DNA of 64,000 nucleotides from Pseudooceanicola algae (GCF_003590145.2 NZ_CP060436.1:1708001-1772000), one strand, 5' to 3'; positions 53,659 to 62,198 are shown, counted from the stretch's first letter. Notes: generated from the letters alone by a model not told the origin. Program-made: numbers and translations.

Positions 53659-55377
53659 ATGCCCCAAACCGCTGAAACGCCCTGGAGACGGAGCCTGAGT
53701 TTCAGGATCTCCGGAATCCTTTCACTTGCCCTTGTCCCCATCGGCTTTGTTGCCATCTATCAGACCAGCCAGGTCAGCACCCAGGCAGAGGAAGTGACCC
53801 GTCTGTCGCTTCTGGCCCTGACCCAGCAGGGTGTCGAAAAGGAACGCAGCATCCTGCAGCAGGCCTATGGCGCCGCTGCGGGCCTGGCGCATTCCGTCCA
53901 GGTGAACGGGCACGAACAGCCCTATTGCCGCCAGATGATGCAGGACTATGCGGCCGACAAGCCCGAGATCAGCCTGGCGGCCTTCATCCCCGTCGACGGC
54001 CAGGTGCAATGCGCCTCGACCGGAGTCGGCTCGGATATCTCGGACCGGCCCAACCACCTGCAGATCATCGAGGACAAGAGCCCATCCGTGCTGGTCAGCC
54101 GGCAGGGGTCGATCAGCGATACCTCGGTCCTGATCGTATCGCATCCGGTCTTCGAGGATGGCGTCTATACCGGCTACGTGGTCATTTCCGTGCCCCATTC
54201 GGTGCTGGATCTGGACAAGCTGCCGAAGGTGGATGCCGCCCCCGATCAGCTGATCACCTTCAACAGCGATGGCGAATTGCTGACCTCTTCCGTCGGCCCC
54301 GCCGATGCCGAAGGCGTGCTGCCTATCCGCGCCACCCTGGAAGATATTTCGCGGATGGCGCCGGTGGTGTTTTCCGGGCAAAGCCGGCTTGGCAATGACC
54401 GGCTGTATGTCGTCGTGCCGATCGTGAACCAGGAGGTCTTTGCGCTTGGCGTCTGGCCCTCGGTGTCCAACATGACCGAAGCGGTCAAGGCCCCGGTGAT
54501 CCTGTTCCCGGTGCTGATGTGGATCGCCTCTGTCGTGGTCGGCTTCATCGCCATCGACCGCATGGCGGGCCGCCATATCCGCCAGCTCGGCCGGCGCATG
54601 CGCCGCTTTGAACGGGTCCGCACATTCGAGGACGACCGTTCCATGTCGCGCGCCTCGGACGAGTTGACCAACATGGAAGAGGATTTCATCCTCATGGCCG
54701 AAACCATCCTGCATGACCAGGCAGAGCTGGAAAACGCCGTGCGCCAACGCAACGTGCTGCTGAAGGAAGTCCACCACCGTGTGAAGAACAACCTTCAGCT
54801 CATCTCCTCGATCATGAACATGAACATCCGCAAGGCCCATTCGCCGGAAACCAAGGCGATTCTGGCGCGGTTGCAGGACCGCGTGCTGGCGATGGCGGCG
54901 ATCCACCGCAATCTGCATCAGGTCGAACAGCAAGGGCAGGTCAATGTCGGCAATCTGGTGCGCGAAGTCGCGAATCAGACCCTGCAGGCCAGTGCCTCGG
55001 GCGGGAACCGGATCCGGGTGAAGATCGACGTGGAGGACGTGATCCTCTATCCCGATCAGGCGGTGCCGCTGTCGCTTCTGGCCTCGGAATTGATGGCCAA
55101 TGCGGCGAAATACACCGGCAACGATTCCGGCGAACCCTGGCTTACGCTGACGCTTGTGCAGGAAGGTGGGCGCGCGCGGCTGACGATGGTCAATTCCAAG
55201 GGCTCTCATGTACGTCCCGAATACGAGGACGACAGCACCGGGTTGGGCAGCCAGCTGATCCGCGCCTTCGCCACCCAGCTTGGCTCTACCGTCGAGATGA
55301 CCGAGACCGAGACCGAATACCGCGCCTCGGTCGACTTCGAGGTTCTGACCTTCCAGCCGGAACCGCTGGACTACTGA
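53659..55377 (+). CDS. Membrane-bound HisKA_2/HWE-type histidine kinase, probable PhyR kinase
   Basis: 572 aa. Membrane helix 1 at about 14-34, an extracytoplasmic Cache-like sensor region (about 35-270), helix 2 at about 273-297 (VILFPVLMWIASVVVGFIAI). The HisKA_2 dimerisation domain has LLKEVHHRVKNNLQLISS (phospho-His near 372) and ASELMANAAKY as N-box of the ATPase domain; GLGSQLIRAFATQLG is the G-box. Position after nepR-ecfG and this kinase type indicate a PhyK-like role, setting PhyR phosphorylation. The signal sensed is unknown. Confidence 0.92.
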   Translation: MPQTAETPWRRSLSFRISGILSLALVPIGFVAIYQTSQVSTQAEEVTRLSLLALTQQGVEKERSILQQAYGAAAGLAHSVQVNGHEQPYCRQMMQDYAADKPEISLAAFIPVDGQVQCASTGVGSDISDRPNHLQIIEDKSPSVLVSRQGSISDTSVLIVSHPVFEDGVYTGYVVISVPHSVLDLDKLPKVDAAPDQLITFNSDGELLTSSVGPADAEGVLPIRATLEDISRMAPVVFSGQSRLGNDRLYVVVPIVNQEVFALGVWPSVSNMTEAVKAPVILFPVLMWIASVVVGFIAIDRMAGRHIRQLGRRMRRFERVRTFEDDRSMSRASDELTNMEEDFILMAETILHDQAELENAVRQRNVLLKEVHHRVKNNLQLISSIMNMNIRKAHSPETKAILARLQDRVLAMAAIHRNLHQVEQQGQVNVGNLVREVANQTLQASASGGNRIRVKIDVEDVILYPDQAVPLSLLASELMANAAKYTGNDSGEPWLTLTLVQEGGRARLTMVNSKGSHVRPEYEDDSTGLGSQLIRAFATQLGSTVEMTETETEYRASVDFEVLTFQPEPLDY

Positions 55378-55434
55378 CACGGATCACGGGGCGACGGCAG
55401 GTGCCGCGCCCCGTGGGAACGGAGACGCCCGATC

Positions 55435-56433
55435 ATGGACAGGACATCGCCGAACGCCCGCCCGCCCCGCCTGCCGCAGAGGCGCGACAATGACGGAAAC
55501 ACCCGCCTTCTGGGTGTCGAGGTCGAATTCGGCGGTCTGACCGAAGACGAGGCGGCGGCGCTGCTGGCGGACCTTTTCGATGCCGAGATCGAGCGCGATG
55601 GCACCGACCTGACCGTGTCGGACACGCCCTTCGGACGCTGCAAGATCTACATCGATACCGCCTACCGCAAACAGGTCGACAGCGATTTCGGCCGCGCCGC
55701 GCTGGACCTCGCGCGCAACCTCGTGCCGGTGGAACTAGTCACCTCGCCCTTTGACCCTGCGGACCTCGCGCGGTTGGATGCGCTGCTGGTCACCTTCGAG
55801 GACAACGGCGCCTTCGGCACGAACCGCGGCATCCTGCTGGGCTACGGCGTCCATCTGAATGTCCAGATCGCCAGCCCCGAGGTCGGGCACCTGTGGTCGG
55901 TGCTGACCGCCTTTGCGCTGACCGAACCGCTGATCCGGCGCGCCTATCCGATCGACATCTCGCGCCGTCTGCTGCCCTTCGTCGACCGCTACCCTCGCAG
56001 CCTGCGCGACGCGCTGGCCAAGGGGCCGCCCGCCGACACGCGCCAACTGACCAAGATCTACCTCGACCATGCGGCTTCGAGGAACCATGCGCTGGACATG
56101 CTGCCGATCCTTGCCCATCTCGATCCCCAGCTGATCCGTCGCCAGTTCGGCGACGGCAGCGCGATATCGGCCCGGCCGGCGTGGCATTTCCGGATGCCCG
56201 ATTGCAGGATCGAGGACCCGAGCTGGAGCCTCGGCGCAGAATGGGCGAACTGGGTGGCCATCGAAGCGCTTGCAGAAGATCGTGCCACCCTGGACCGCCT
56301 CTGCGCGGCCTGGATCGACCACCGCCGCGACCTGACCTCGACCGGGACGGACTGGGCCGAAACCGTTTCCGGCGTGCTGCGCGCCAGCGATCACGCGCGG
56401 CTGGCAGGCGGCTGGCGGCGCTGGAGCTCGTGA
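55435..56433 (+). CDS. Amidoligase family protein (COOH-NH2 ligase, GCS-like)
   Basis: 332 aa. The GVEVEFGG motif at residues 27-34 is the metal/glutamate-binding signature of the glutamine synthetase/gamma-glutamylcysteine synthetase-like amidoligases, with supporting segments ELVTSPFDP and GYGVHLNVQI. Predicted to join a carboxylate and an amine with ATP. It overlaps the downstream class I amidotransferase gene by GTGA, a pairing described in comparative genomics of peptide-ligase clusters. Substrate unknown. Confidence 0.87.
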   Translation: MDRTSPNARPPRLPQRRDNDGNTRLLGVEVEFGGLTEDEAAALLADLFDAEIERDGTDLTVSDTPFGRCKIYIDTAYRKQVDSDFGRAALDLARNLVPVELVTSPFDPADLARLDALLVTFEDNGAFGTNRGILLGYGVHLNVQIASPEVGHLWSVLTAFALTEPLIRRAYPIDISRRLLPFVDRYPRSLRDALAKGPPADTRQLTKIYLDHAASRNHALDMLPILAHLDPQLIRRQFGDGSAISARPAWHFRMPDCRIEDPSWSLGAEWANWVAIEALAEDRATLDRLCAAWIDHRRDLTSTGTDWAETVSGVLRASDHARLAGGWRRWSS

Positions 56434-57182
56434 CCTTGGCGCGCAGCGAATCCCGGCGTGGCCGCCCGGTCATCGGCGTCACCGTTTCGCGCCATTCCGG
56501 CTGGCGGATCTACCCCTTGTTCTGGCTCAACCTGCGGCTGGCAGGCGCGCGCACCCTTCGCTGGGACACCCGCGCCGAGGTCGATCTGGATGCCGTCGAC
56601 GGCCTTGTCATCGGCGGCGGAGACGACATTGCCCCGGCGCTTTACGGGACCGAAATCGTGACCCGCGTGACCCTGGACCCGGACCGGGACCAGCTTGAGA
56701 AATCCCTGATCGAACAGGCGCTTGATCGGGGAATGCCGGTGCTGGGCGTCTGTCGCGGGGCGCAAATGCTGAACGTGGTCTCGGGCGGGACGCTGCATCA
56801 GGACGCCTTTGACGTCTACGAGTCGCGCAAGTACCGCACGATCCTGCCGCGCCGCCGGATTGCGGTTGACGAAGGCACCCATCTGGCACGTATCGCCGGC
56901 ATGTCGCCCATGCGGGTCAATGCGCTGCACAGTCAGGCCGTGGACCGGCTGGGCGACGGCCTGCGCGTCGCCGCCCGCGACGAGGCCGGCATGGTCCAGG
57001 CGGTCGAACGGATCGAGGATCCCTTTGCGCTTGGCGTGCAATGGCACCCCGAACACATCCCCTATGCCCGCCGCCAGCGCCGCCTGTTTCGCGCCCTCGC
57101 CTCGGCCGCCCGCGCCCGTGCAGAGGGTCGCGGCCAGGGCCATGAGGTCACCGAAGAGATGGCGGCAGAAACCTTTTTCTAA
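56430..57182 (+). CDS. Class I glutamine amidotransferase-like hydrolase (PuuD/peptidase C26 family)
   Basis: 250 aa from the GTG at 56430, which overlaps the amidoligase stop. The cysteine nucleophile near 108 is in LGVCRGAQMLNVVSGG; the His-Glu pair is in GVQWHPEH. Closest in pattern to gamma-glutamyl-GABA hydrolases, which cleave gamma-glutamyl amide bonds. With the amidoligase it could make and break, or edit, a gamma-glutamyl-type amide; this is inference. A T-run lies just past the stop. Confidence 0.87.
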   Translation: MTLARSESRRGRPVIGVTVSRHSGWRIYPLFWLNLRLAGARTLRWDTRAEVDLDAVDGLVIGGGDDIAPALYGTEIVTRVTLDPDRDQLEKSLIEQALDRGMPVLGVCRGAQMLNVVSGGTLHQDAFDVYESRKYRTILPRRRIAVDEGTHLARIAGMSPMRVNALHSQAVDRLGDGLRVAARDEAGMVQAVERIEDPFALGVQWHPEHIPYARRQRRLFRALASAARARAEGRGQGHEVTEEMAAETFF

Positions 57183-57198
57183 TTTTTTTCGCCGGTGC

Positions 57199-57224
57199 GG
57201 AACTTTTCCGCCGGACCCGCCGTT
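57199..57224 (+). promoter_or_regulatory. EcfG-dependent promoter in a gene-less gap
   Basis: GGAAC (57199-57203), a 17-base spacer and CGTT (57221-57224). No protein gene begins within 270 bases; a structured segment follows, suggesting a non-coding RNA. Confidence 0.8.
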
Positions 57225-57230
57225 ACTGAT

Positions 57231-57345
57231 ATGACCGGTGCAACTGTCCCCATAGTCCCGCACCGGACAAACGGTTCCTGCCTCTCCCTGTCGGCGAACC
57301 TTGTGCGTCGGAAAAGTATCCCCCTTTTCCGACGCACCTACCCCT
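57231..57345 (+). ncRNA. Candidate stress-induced small RNA with C-rich loops (GsrN-like design)
   Basis: Predicted to start about seven bases after the EcfG -10 element. Hairpin 1: CCGGTGC (57235-57241) with GCACCGG (57260-57266) and an 18-base loop containing GTCCCC and GTCCC. Hairpin 2: GGTTC (57273-57277) with GAACC (57296-57300) and a loop containing CCTCTCCCTG. The 3' stem is a perfect 14-bp repeat (57303-57316 with 57324-57337). C-rich loops pair with ribosome binding sites in known stress sRNAs such as GsrN of Caulobacter. The end point is uncertain because the T-run after the last stem is weak. The gap 57183-57499 holds nothing else I can support. Confidence 0.6.
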
Positions 57346-57499
57346 TTCCATGACGCCCTGCCATTGCCTGATCCGCAGGCACTTTCCCCGTTCGCCCCTC
57401 TGCGACGTTGGCCTTTCCGCTCTGCGCCCGGTTGACCCGGCCTTGCCCTGCCGGGCAAATGGGCGGCGCATACCGCACCCGCCGCCCAGAAAGACCGCC

Positions 57500-59233
57500 A
57501 TGCCAATAACTTCCACCCCGCCGCAGGATCCCACCATCCCCCCGGAGCATCTTGCCCAGTGGCTGCCCGTCGCCTCGGCCGGCGACCTGGCCCTGCGGCA
57601 TGTCTTTCACGGTCAGCTCTGGGGGCAGGAGCTGGCGCTTTGGCGGGCCGATGACGGCACGGTCAACGTCTGGGAAAACCGTTGTCTGCATCGGGGGGTG
57701 CGCCTGTCGGTCGGGTTGAACGAAGGGCGCGAATTGCGCTGCATCTACCACGGCTGGCGCTATGCCAACCGCACGGCGGGCTGCACCTATATCCCCGCCC
57801 ATCCCGCCGATGCCCCGGCGCGCACGATCTGCAACCGCACCTACGAGGCGCGCGAAGCCCATGGGCTTATCTGGTCCGCGGTGGCTCCGCAGCCCGGCAC
57901 GGTGTGGCCGGATCTGCCCGCCGACCTGACCGCCCTGCGCCCCCTGCCCGTCACCGCCCCGCTGGACCTGTGCCGGGAATTCGCCGCCGACCTCGCCGAA
58001 GATCCCACGCCCCTGTCGCCCTTCTGTCTGCGCTTTGGGTCCCGGGCACTCTGGCTGTTCCTGCAACCCTCGGACGCGGGCAAGACCATCCTGCGCGGTC
58101 TGATCCCCGGCCCTGTGGGGCGCGATGTCCTGCGTTATTGGAGCCACCGTTTCGAAACCCTGCGCCGGCGGATCGAGGCACAGGCGGCCCACCAGCCTGC
58201 CCCCGCCCCCTATGCACCGGTCTATGCGCCGGTCGATCCCGAACTGGCCGCCATGCCCGCGCGCAGCCGTCAGGGGCCAAAGACAGAATTGCGCGCGCGC
58301 ATCGCCGAACACCGGCAAACCGCCGAAGGGATCTGCGCCCTGCGACTGGAACCCCTGGAGCCGCGCATCCCCCTGCCGACGCCGCAGCCCGGCGCCCATA
58401 TCGACATTGCCCTGCCCAACGGGCTGACCCGGCAATATTCGCTGACCAACGGGCCGGGAGAGACCGGGTTCTACGAGATCGGCGTGAAACTGGAACCGGC
58501 ATCGCGCGGTGGCTCTGCGGCGGTGCATGGCGACCTGCGGCAGGGCGATACGGTTGCCCTTTCGGCGCCGCGCAACAATTTTCCCCTGCGCCGGGATGCG
58601 GTGCAGACGATCCTGCTGGCCGGGGGCATCGGGATCACGCCGATGCTGGCCATGGCGCAGGCCCTTGCGGCGCAGGGACTGGACTATTGCTTGCATGCCT
58701 TTGCCCGCTCGGCCGCCCATCTGCCATTTGCTGAACGCCGCGACAGGCTTGGCGATGCCTTCCAGCCGCATCTGGGACTTGATCCGCAGGCAGTGGCCGC
58801 CCAACTGGAACAGATCCTCGCCGCGCCCGGCTTTGCCCGGCATGTCTATGTCTGCGGCCCCGGCGCGATGCTGGATGCCGCCCGCCGGATCGCCGCCGAT
58901 CGGGGCTGGCCCGAGGCCAATGTCCACTTCGAATATTTCAGCAATACCAAAACCTTGGACGACAGCAGCCGTTTCGAGATCGCGCTGGCCCGCTCGGCCA
59001 TGACATTGCAGGTGCCGGCGGGGACAAGCATCCTCGAGGTGCTGCGTGCCAATGGCGTCGACATGCCATCCTCCTGCGAACAGGGCGCCTGTGGGACCTG
59101 CCTTGCCGGGGTGCTGGACGGGGCGCCGGATCATCAGGATGTCTACCTGTCGCAGGCCGAAAAGGCCGCGGGCGACCGGATCATGACCTGCGTGTCGCGC
59201 GCCCGCTCCGGGCGGCTGGTTCTGGACCTGTGA
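57500..59233 (+). CDS. Rieske-FMN-ferredoxin fusion reductase (NdmD-like)
   Basis: 577 aa. An N-terminal Rieske [2Fe-2S] domain (C62, H64, C81, H84 in RCLHRGVRLS and RCIYHGWRY), a linker, an FMN/NADH oxidoreductase core from about residue 255 (RQYSLTN flavin motif, LLAGGIGITPMLAMA) and a C-terminal plant-type ferredoxin with CEQGACGTC. The order and size match NdmD, the reductase of bacterial caffeine N-demethylases (588 aa); vanillate/phthalate reductases lack the Rieske part. No oxygenase partner is encoded here. A GST-like gene follows, as NdmE follows NdmD in Pseudomonas. Start at ATG 57500 (AGAAAGA upstream); an ATG at 57350 would overlap the region after the sRNA. Confidence 0.85.
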   Translation: MPITSTPPQDPTIPPEHLAQWLPVASAGDLALRHVFHGQLWGQELALWRADDGTVNVWENRCLHRGVRLSVGLNEGRELRCIYHGWRYANRTAGCTYIPAHPADAPARTICNRTYEAREAHGLIWSAVAPQPGTVWPDLPADLTALRPLPVTAPLDLCREFAADLAEDPTPLSPFCLRFGSRALWLFLQPSDAGKTILRGLIPGPVGRDVLRYWSHRFETLRRRIEAQAAHQPAPAPYAPVYAPVDPELAAMPARSRQGPKTELRARIAEHRQTAEGICALRLEPLEPRIPLPTPQPGAHIDIALPNGLTRQYSLTNGPGETGFYEIGVKLEPASRGGSAAVHGDLRQGDTVALSAPRNNFPLRRDAVQTILLAGGIGITPMLAMAQALAAQGLDYCLHAFARSAAHLPFAERRDRLGDAFQPHLGLDPQAVAAQLEQILAAPGFARHVYVCGPGAMLDAARRIAADRGWPEANVHFEYFSNTKTLDDSSRFEIALARSAMTLQVPAGTSILEVLRANGVDMPSSCEQGACGTCLAGVLDGAPDHQDVYLSQAEKAAGDRIMTCVSRARSGRLVLDL

Positions 59234-59241
59234 GGCCGAAG

Positions 59242-59886
59242 ATGAAGCTTTATTCCTACGAACTTTCGGCCGAATGCTACAAGGTGCGCTTCTTTCTCAG
59301 CGTGCTGGGGCTGACCTGCGACGTGATCGGCGTCGACGAATATCCCGGGCAGGAGCAGCAGGGCGAGGCCTTCCGCGCCATCGCGCCGCTGGGGCGGCTG
59401 CCCGTTCTGGCGACCGGGGACGGGGTGATCGAGGACGCGCAGGCGATCCTGACCTATCTGGCCCTGCGCCATGACCCGACGGGGATATGGTACCCCGTGG
59501 ACGATCCGCTGCGGGTGGCCCTGTGCGGTCAATGGATGGGTTTTGGAGCGGCGCTGGATGCAAGCGCGGGACAGGCCCGCCGCGCCCTTGGCATGTTCGC
59601 GCCCCTTGATGTCGCCGCCGCGCAGGGTGCCGCGCGCGGCTTGTTGCGCCAGTTGGACGAACACCTGTGGTTCGCCGAACAGGACGGGGAGGCCTGGCTG
59701 GTGCCGGGGGAGGCGCCCAGCATTGCGGATCTTGCCTGTTTCCCCGCCATTGCCCTGGCCGAGGAAGGCGGCGTGATGCTGACCGACTACCCGGCGCTGC
59801 GGCGCTGGCTGGACCGGGTCAAGCGTATCCCCGGTTTCATCACCATGTCCGGTATCTTCGGCACCAGCCCGGCGCCCGAGGGTTAA
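59242..59886 (+). CDS. Glutathione S-transferase family protein (NdmE-like position)
   Basis: 214 aa. An N-terminal thioredoxin-like GST domain (MKLYSYELSAECYKVRFFLS; LGRLPVL; the DAQAILTYLA region) and a C-terminal helical domain with PSIADLACFP. The first catalytic position is Ser or Cys rather than Tyr. Placed directly after the NdmD-like gene; in caffeine degraders a GST-like protein (NdmE) is a structural partner of one demethylase. The ATG at 59242 was preferred to a GTG overlapping the previous stop at 59230 because of GAGG upstream. Confidence 0.85.
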   Translation: MKLYSYELSAECYKVRFFLSVLGLTCDVIGVDEYPGQEQQGEAFRAIAPLGRLPVLATGDGVIEDAQAILTYLALRHDPTGIWYPVDDPLRVALCGQWMGFGAALDASAGQARRALGMFAPLDVAAAQGAARGLLRQLDEHLWFAEQDGEAWLVPGEAPSIADLACFPAIALAEEGGVMLTDYPALRRWLDRVKRIPGFITMSGIFGTSPAPEG

Positions 59887-59905
59887 AGCCCCTGCAGGTC
59901 GCAGA

Positions 59906-59931
59906 ACGCGGGCCCCCGAAGGCGCCCGCGT
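59906..59931. terminator. Hairpin between GST gene and tauC
   Basis: ACGCGGGC (59906-59913) pairs with GCCCGCGT (59924-59931) between convergent genes; no strong T-run. Confidence 0.5.
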
Positions 59932-59953
59932 CCGATTTGCGTCTGGGAATGTG

Positions 59954-61216
59954 CTAGCCGTGCCCCCTCCAGGGCACCATGACCCGCTCGGCAAAGCGCA
60001 TCAGGATGTCGATGCCGAAACCGATAAGGCCGATCAGCACGATGCCCATGAGCACCGTGTCGGTCTGCTGGAATTTCGAGGCGGCAATGATCATCATGCC
60101 CGCGCCCTTCTGCGCCGCGACCAGTTCGGCCGCGACGACCGTGCCCCAGCAGACGCCCATGGCGACCCGCGCGCCGGTAAAGACCTCGGGCAGGGAATTG
60201 GGCAGGATCACGTAGCGCAGGATCTGGCGCCGGTTCGCCCCCAGCGAATAGGCCGCATGCACCTTGGCCAGGTTCACGCCCGACACGCCGGCCCGCGCCG
60301 CGATGGTCATGACCCAGAGCGCGGCGAGGAACAGCAGGACGATCTTGCCGGTTTCCCAGATACCGAACCAGATGATCACCAGCGGGATCAGGGCCAGCGG
60401 CGGCACCGGGCGCATGAATTCGACGATTGGGTCGAACCAGCCGCGCACCCAGCCCGACAGCCCCATGGCATAGCCAAGCGGTATGCCCACCAGCGAGCCA
60501 AGGAGGAAGCCCGCGAAGACCCGCCAGATCGACCAGCCGAGGTGCGACAGCAGCGGCGTGTTCTGGAAGCCGTTCTGCAGGATGTCCACGAACCGGGTTA
60601 CCACCGCTTCGGGTGGGGGCATCCAGATCGGCTCCATCTGCAGGCCCTTCGCGGGCTGGAAGTTCAGCGATCCGCGATTGGTCATCGTCACCGCGCCATC
60701 GGGCACCTTTACGGTATCGCCGGGCTGGATCGGCTGGCCTTCCACGGCCGTGATCACCGCATCTTCGCCGTCGTTGCGCTGCGCCGAGATCAGGACCGAC
60801 CGCCAGGCCGCCGTCACCGCGCTGTCGTTCTGCACGAAGCCGGTGGCAGGTGCGACCTGCGGGTCCTCGGCCTTGGCCCCGGCTTCGGTCACCAGCACGC
60901 TGACCTGCCCCTGCCCGGTCTCGCCGCCCGGACTTTCAGCCGTATAGCTGAATTCTGTTTCCCCCATGAAGGGGCCGGGCACATGGATCGGCACCCATTT
61001 CGACCCCGTGAAAGCCCCCCAGATCAGGAAGATCACCAGAACCGAGATGACCGAGGCCGCCCGGTCGGGGCGCACCGCCGCCTCATCCCCGAAGGTCACC
61101 GTCTTGAGCGATGTGAAATCCGCCGAAGGTGTCATCATCCGGCGGATCGCCCCGACGACATAGGCCGCCAGGGCCACCAGAACGACATAGCTGCCAAGCA
61201 GGACGAGGCTGGTCAT
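59954..61216 (-). CDS. tauC: Taurine ABC transporter permease TauC with periplasmic insert
   Basis: 420 aa, far longer than the roughly 275 aa of Escherichia coli TauC. Two N-terminal helices (LVLLGSYVVLVALAAYVVGA; ASVISVLVIFLIWGAF) are followed by a soluble region (about 80-190, beta-rich, with GDTVKVPDGAV), then the standard permease core with SLGANRRQILRYVILPNSLPE (ATPase-contact EAA loop). Last gene of tauABC; its ATG overlaps the tauB stop (ATGA). Confidence 0.9.
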   Translation of the reverse strand: MTSLVLLGSYVVLVALAAYVVGAIRRMMTPSADFTSLKTVTFGDEAAVRPDRAASVISVLVIFLIWGAFTGSKWVPIHVPGPFMGETEFSYTAESPGGETGQGQVSVLVTEAGAKAEDPQVAPATGFVQNDSAVTAAWRSVLISAQRNDGEDAVITAVEGQPIQPGDTVKVPDGAVTMTNRGSLNFQPAKGLQMEPIWMPPPEAVVTRFVDILQNGFQNTPLLSHLGWSIWRVFAGFLLGSLVGIPLGYAMGLSGWVRGWFDPIVEFMRPVPPLALIPLVIIWFGIWETGKIVLLFLAALWVMTIAARAGVSGVNLAKVHAAYSLGANRRQILRYVILPNSLPEVFTGARVAMGVCWGTVVAAELVAAQKGAGMMIIAASKFQQTDTVLMGIVLIGLIGFGIDILMRFAERVMVPWRGHG

Positions 61217-62013
61217 GTTTCCGCTCCGCCCATGATTTCCTCTTCCATTTCCCAGATCATCGACAGGATCTCGTCACGTGTTTCGGCAAATCCGGCGCTT
61301 TTCTTGACCTCGCGCAGGTCTGCACCCACGGCCCGTTCGGCAAAGGGCAGCCGGTATTCCTTGTGAATGCGGCCCGGTCGCGGTGCCATGACCAGCAGGC
61401 GTTCACCCAGCAACAGGGCCTCTTCGACGGAATGGGTGATCAGGATCACGGTCTTGCCCGTGTCCTTCCACAGCTTCAGTATCAGCCCCTGCATCTTTTC
61501 CCGCGTCAGCGCATCCAGCGCGCCGAGCGGTTCATCCATCAGGATCAGCTCCGGTTCATTGGCAAGGCAGCGCGCCAGCGCGACCCGCTGCTGCATCCCG
61601 CCCGAAAGCTCATAGACCGCCTTTTCCTTGAAATCGCGCAGGCCCACGGTGTTGAGCAGGTTTTCCACGATGGTATTGCGCTCGACCTCGGGCATCCCCT
61701 TCATGCGGGGGCCGAATTCGACGTTGCGCCGGACGTTCATCCATTCGAACAGCGCGCCCTTCTGGAAGACCATGCCGCGTTCCGGACCGGGCCCCGAGAT
61801 CGCCTTGCCGTTCATCAGCACTTGCCCCGAGGTCGGCGCCAGAAAGCCGGCGAGGATGTTCAGCAGCGTGGACTTGCCGCAGCCCGAAGGGCCGAGCACG
61901 GAAAGGATCTCTCCCTTCTCGAGGGAGAGCGAGACATCCTGCAGCGCCTGGACGTGTTTGCCGTTCGCAAGATCGAACCGCATCGAAAGATTGTCTATCT
62001 GAAGCCCATCCAT
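61213..62013 (-). CDS. tauB: Taurine ABC transporter ATPase TauB
   Basis: 266 aa. Walker A GPSGCGKSTLL, signature ELSGGMQQRVALARCLA, Walker B LILMDEPLGALDALTRE, switch histidine in ILITHSVEEAL. The nitrate/sulfonate/taurine ATPase type. Separated from tauA by a set of tandem palindromic repeats. Confidence 0.92.
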   Translation of the reverse strand: MDGLQIDNLSMRFDLANGKHVQALQDVSLSLEKGEILSVLGPSGCGKSTLLNILAGFLAPTSGQVLMNGKAISGPGPERGMVFQKGALFEWMNVRRNVEFGPRMKGMPEVERNTIVENLLNTVGLRDFKEKAVYELSGGMQQRVALARCLANEPELILMDEPLGALDALTREKMQGLILKLWKDTGKTVILITHSVEEALLLGERLLVMAPRPGRIHKEYRLPFAERAVGADLREVKKSAGFAETRDEILSMIWEMEEEIMGGAET

Positions 62014-62051
62014 GGCGGCCTGCCCCTTCGTTCAGTCTGTCTCGTGATGCC

Positions 62052-62168
62052 GAACGCCCCTGTCGGGGCAGTGCACCGTCGAACGCCCCGACAGGGGCGA
62101 TGCATCGTCCAACGCCCCCCTGGGGGCGATGCACCGTCGGGACGCCCTTTGGGGGCGATGCAACCGGC
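62052..62168 (-). repeat. Four tandem ~29-bp palindromic repeats between tauA and tauB
   Basis: Units at 62052-62080, 62081-62109, 62110-62138 and 62139-62168. Each has an ACGCC(C) block, an internal GC-rich inverted repeat of the type GCCCC..GGGGC, and a TGCAnCGTC-like tail. In the tauABC mRNA they would form a row of four hairpins after tauA. Confidence 0.85.
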
Positions 62169-62198
62169 ACCGCCCCGCCCTGTCGTCGCGGCCGGGCC

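Noticed and set aside
62052-62168. Tandem repeats considered as a CRISPR array
   Set aside because: The units abut directly with no unique spacers, and each is an imperfect GC hairpin; there are no cas genes.
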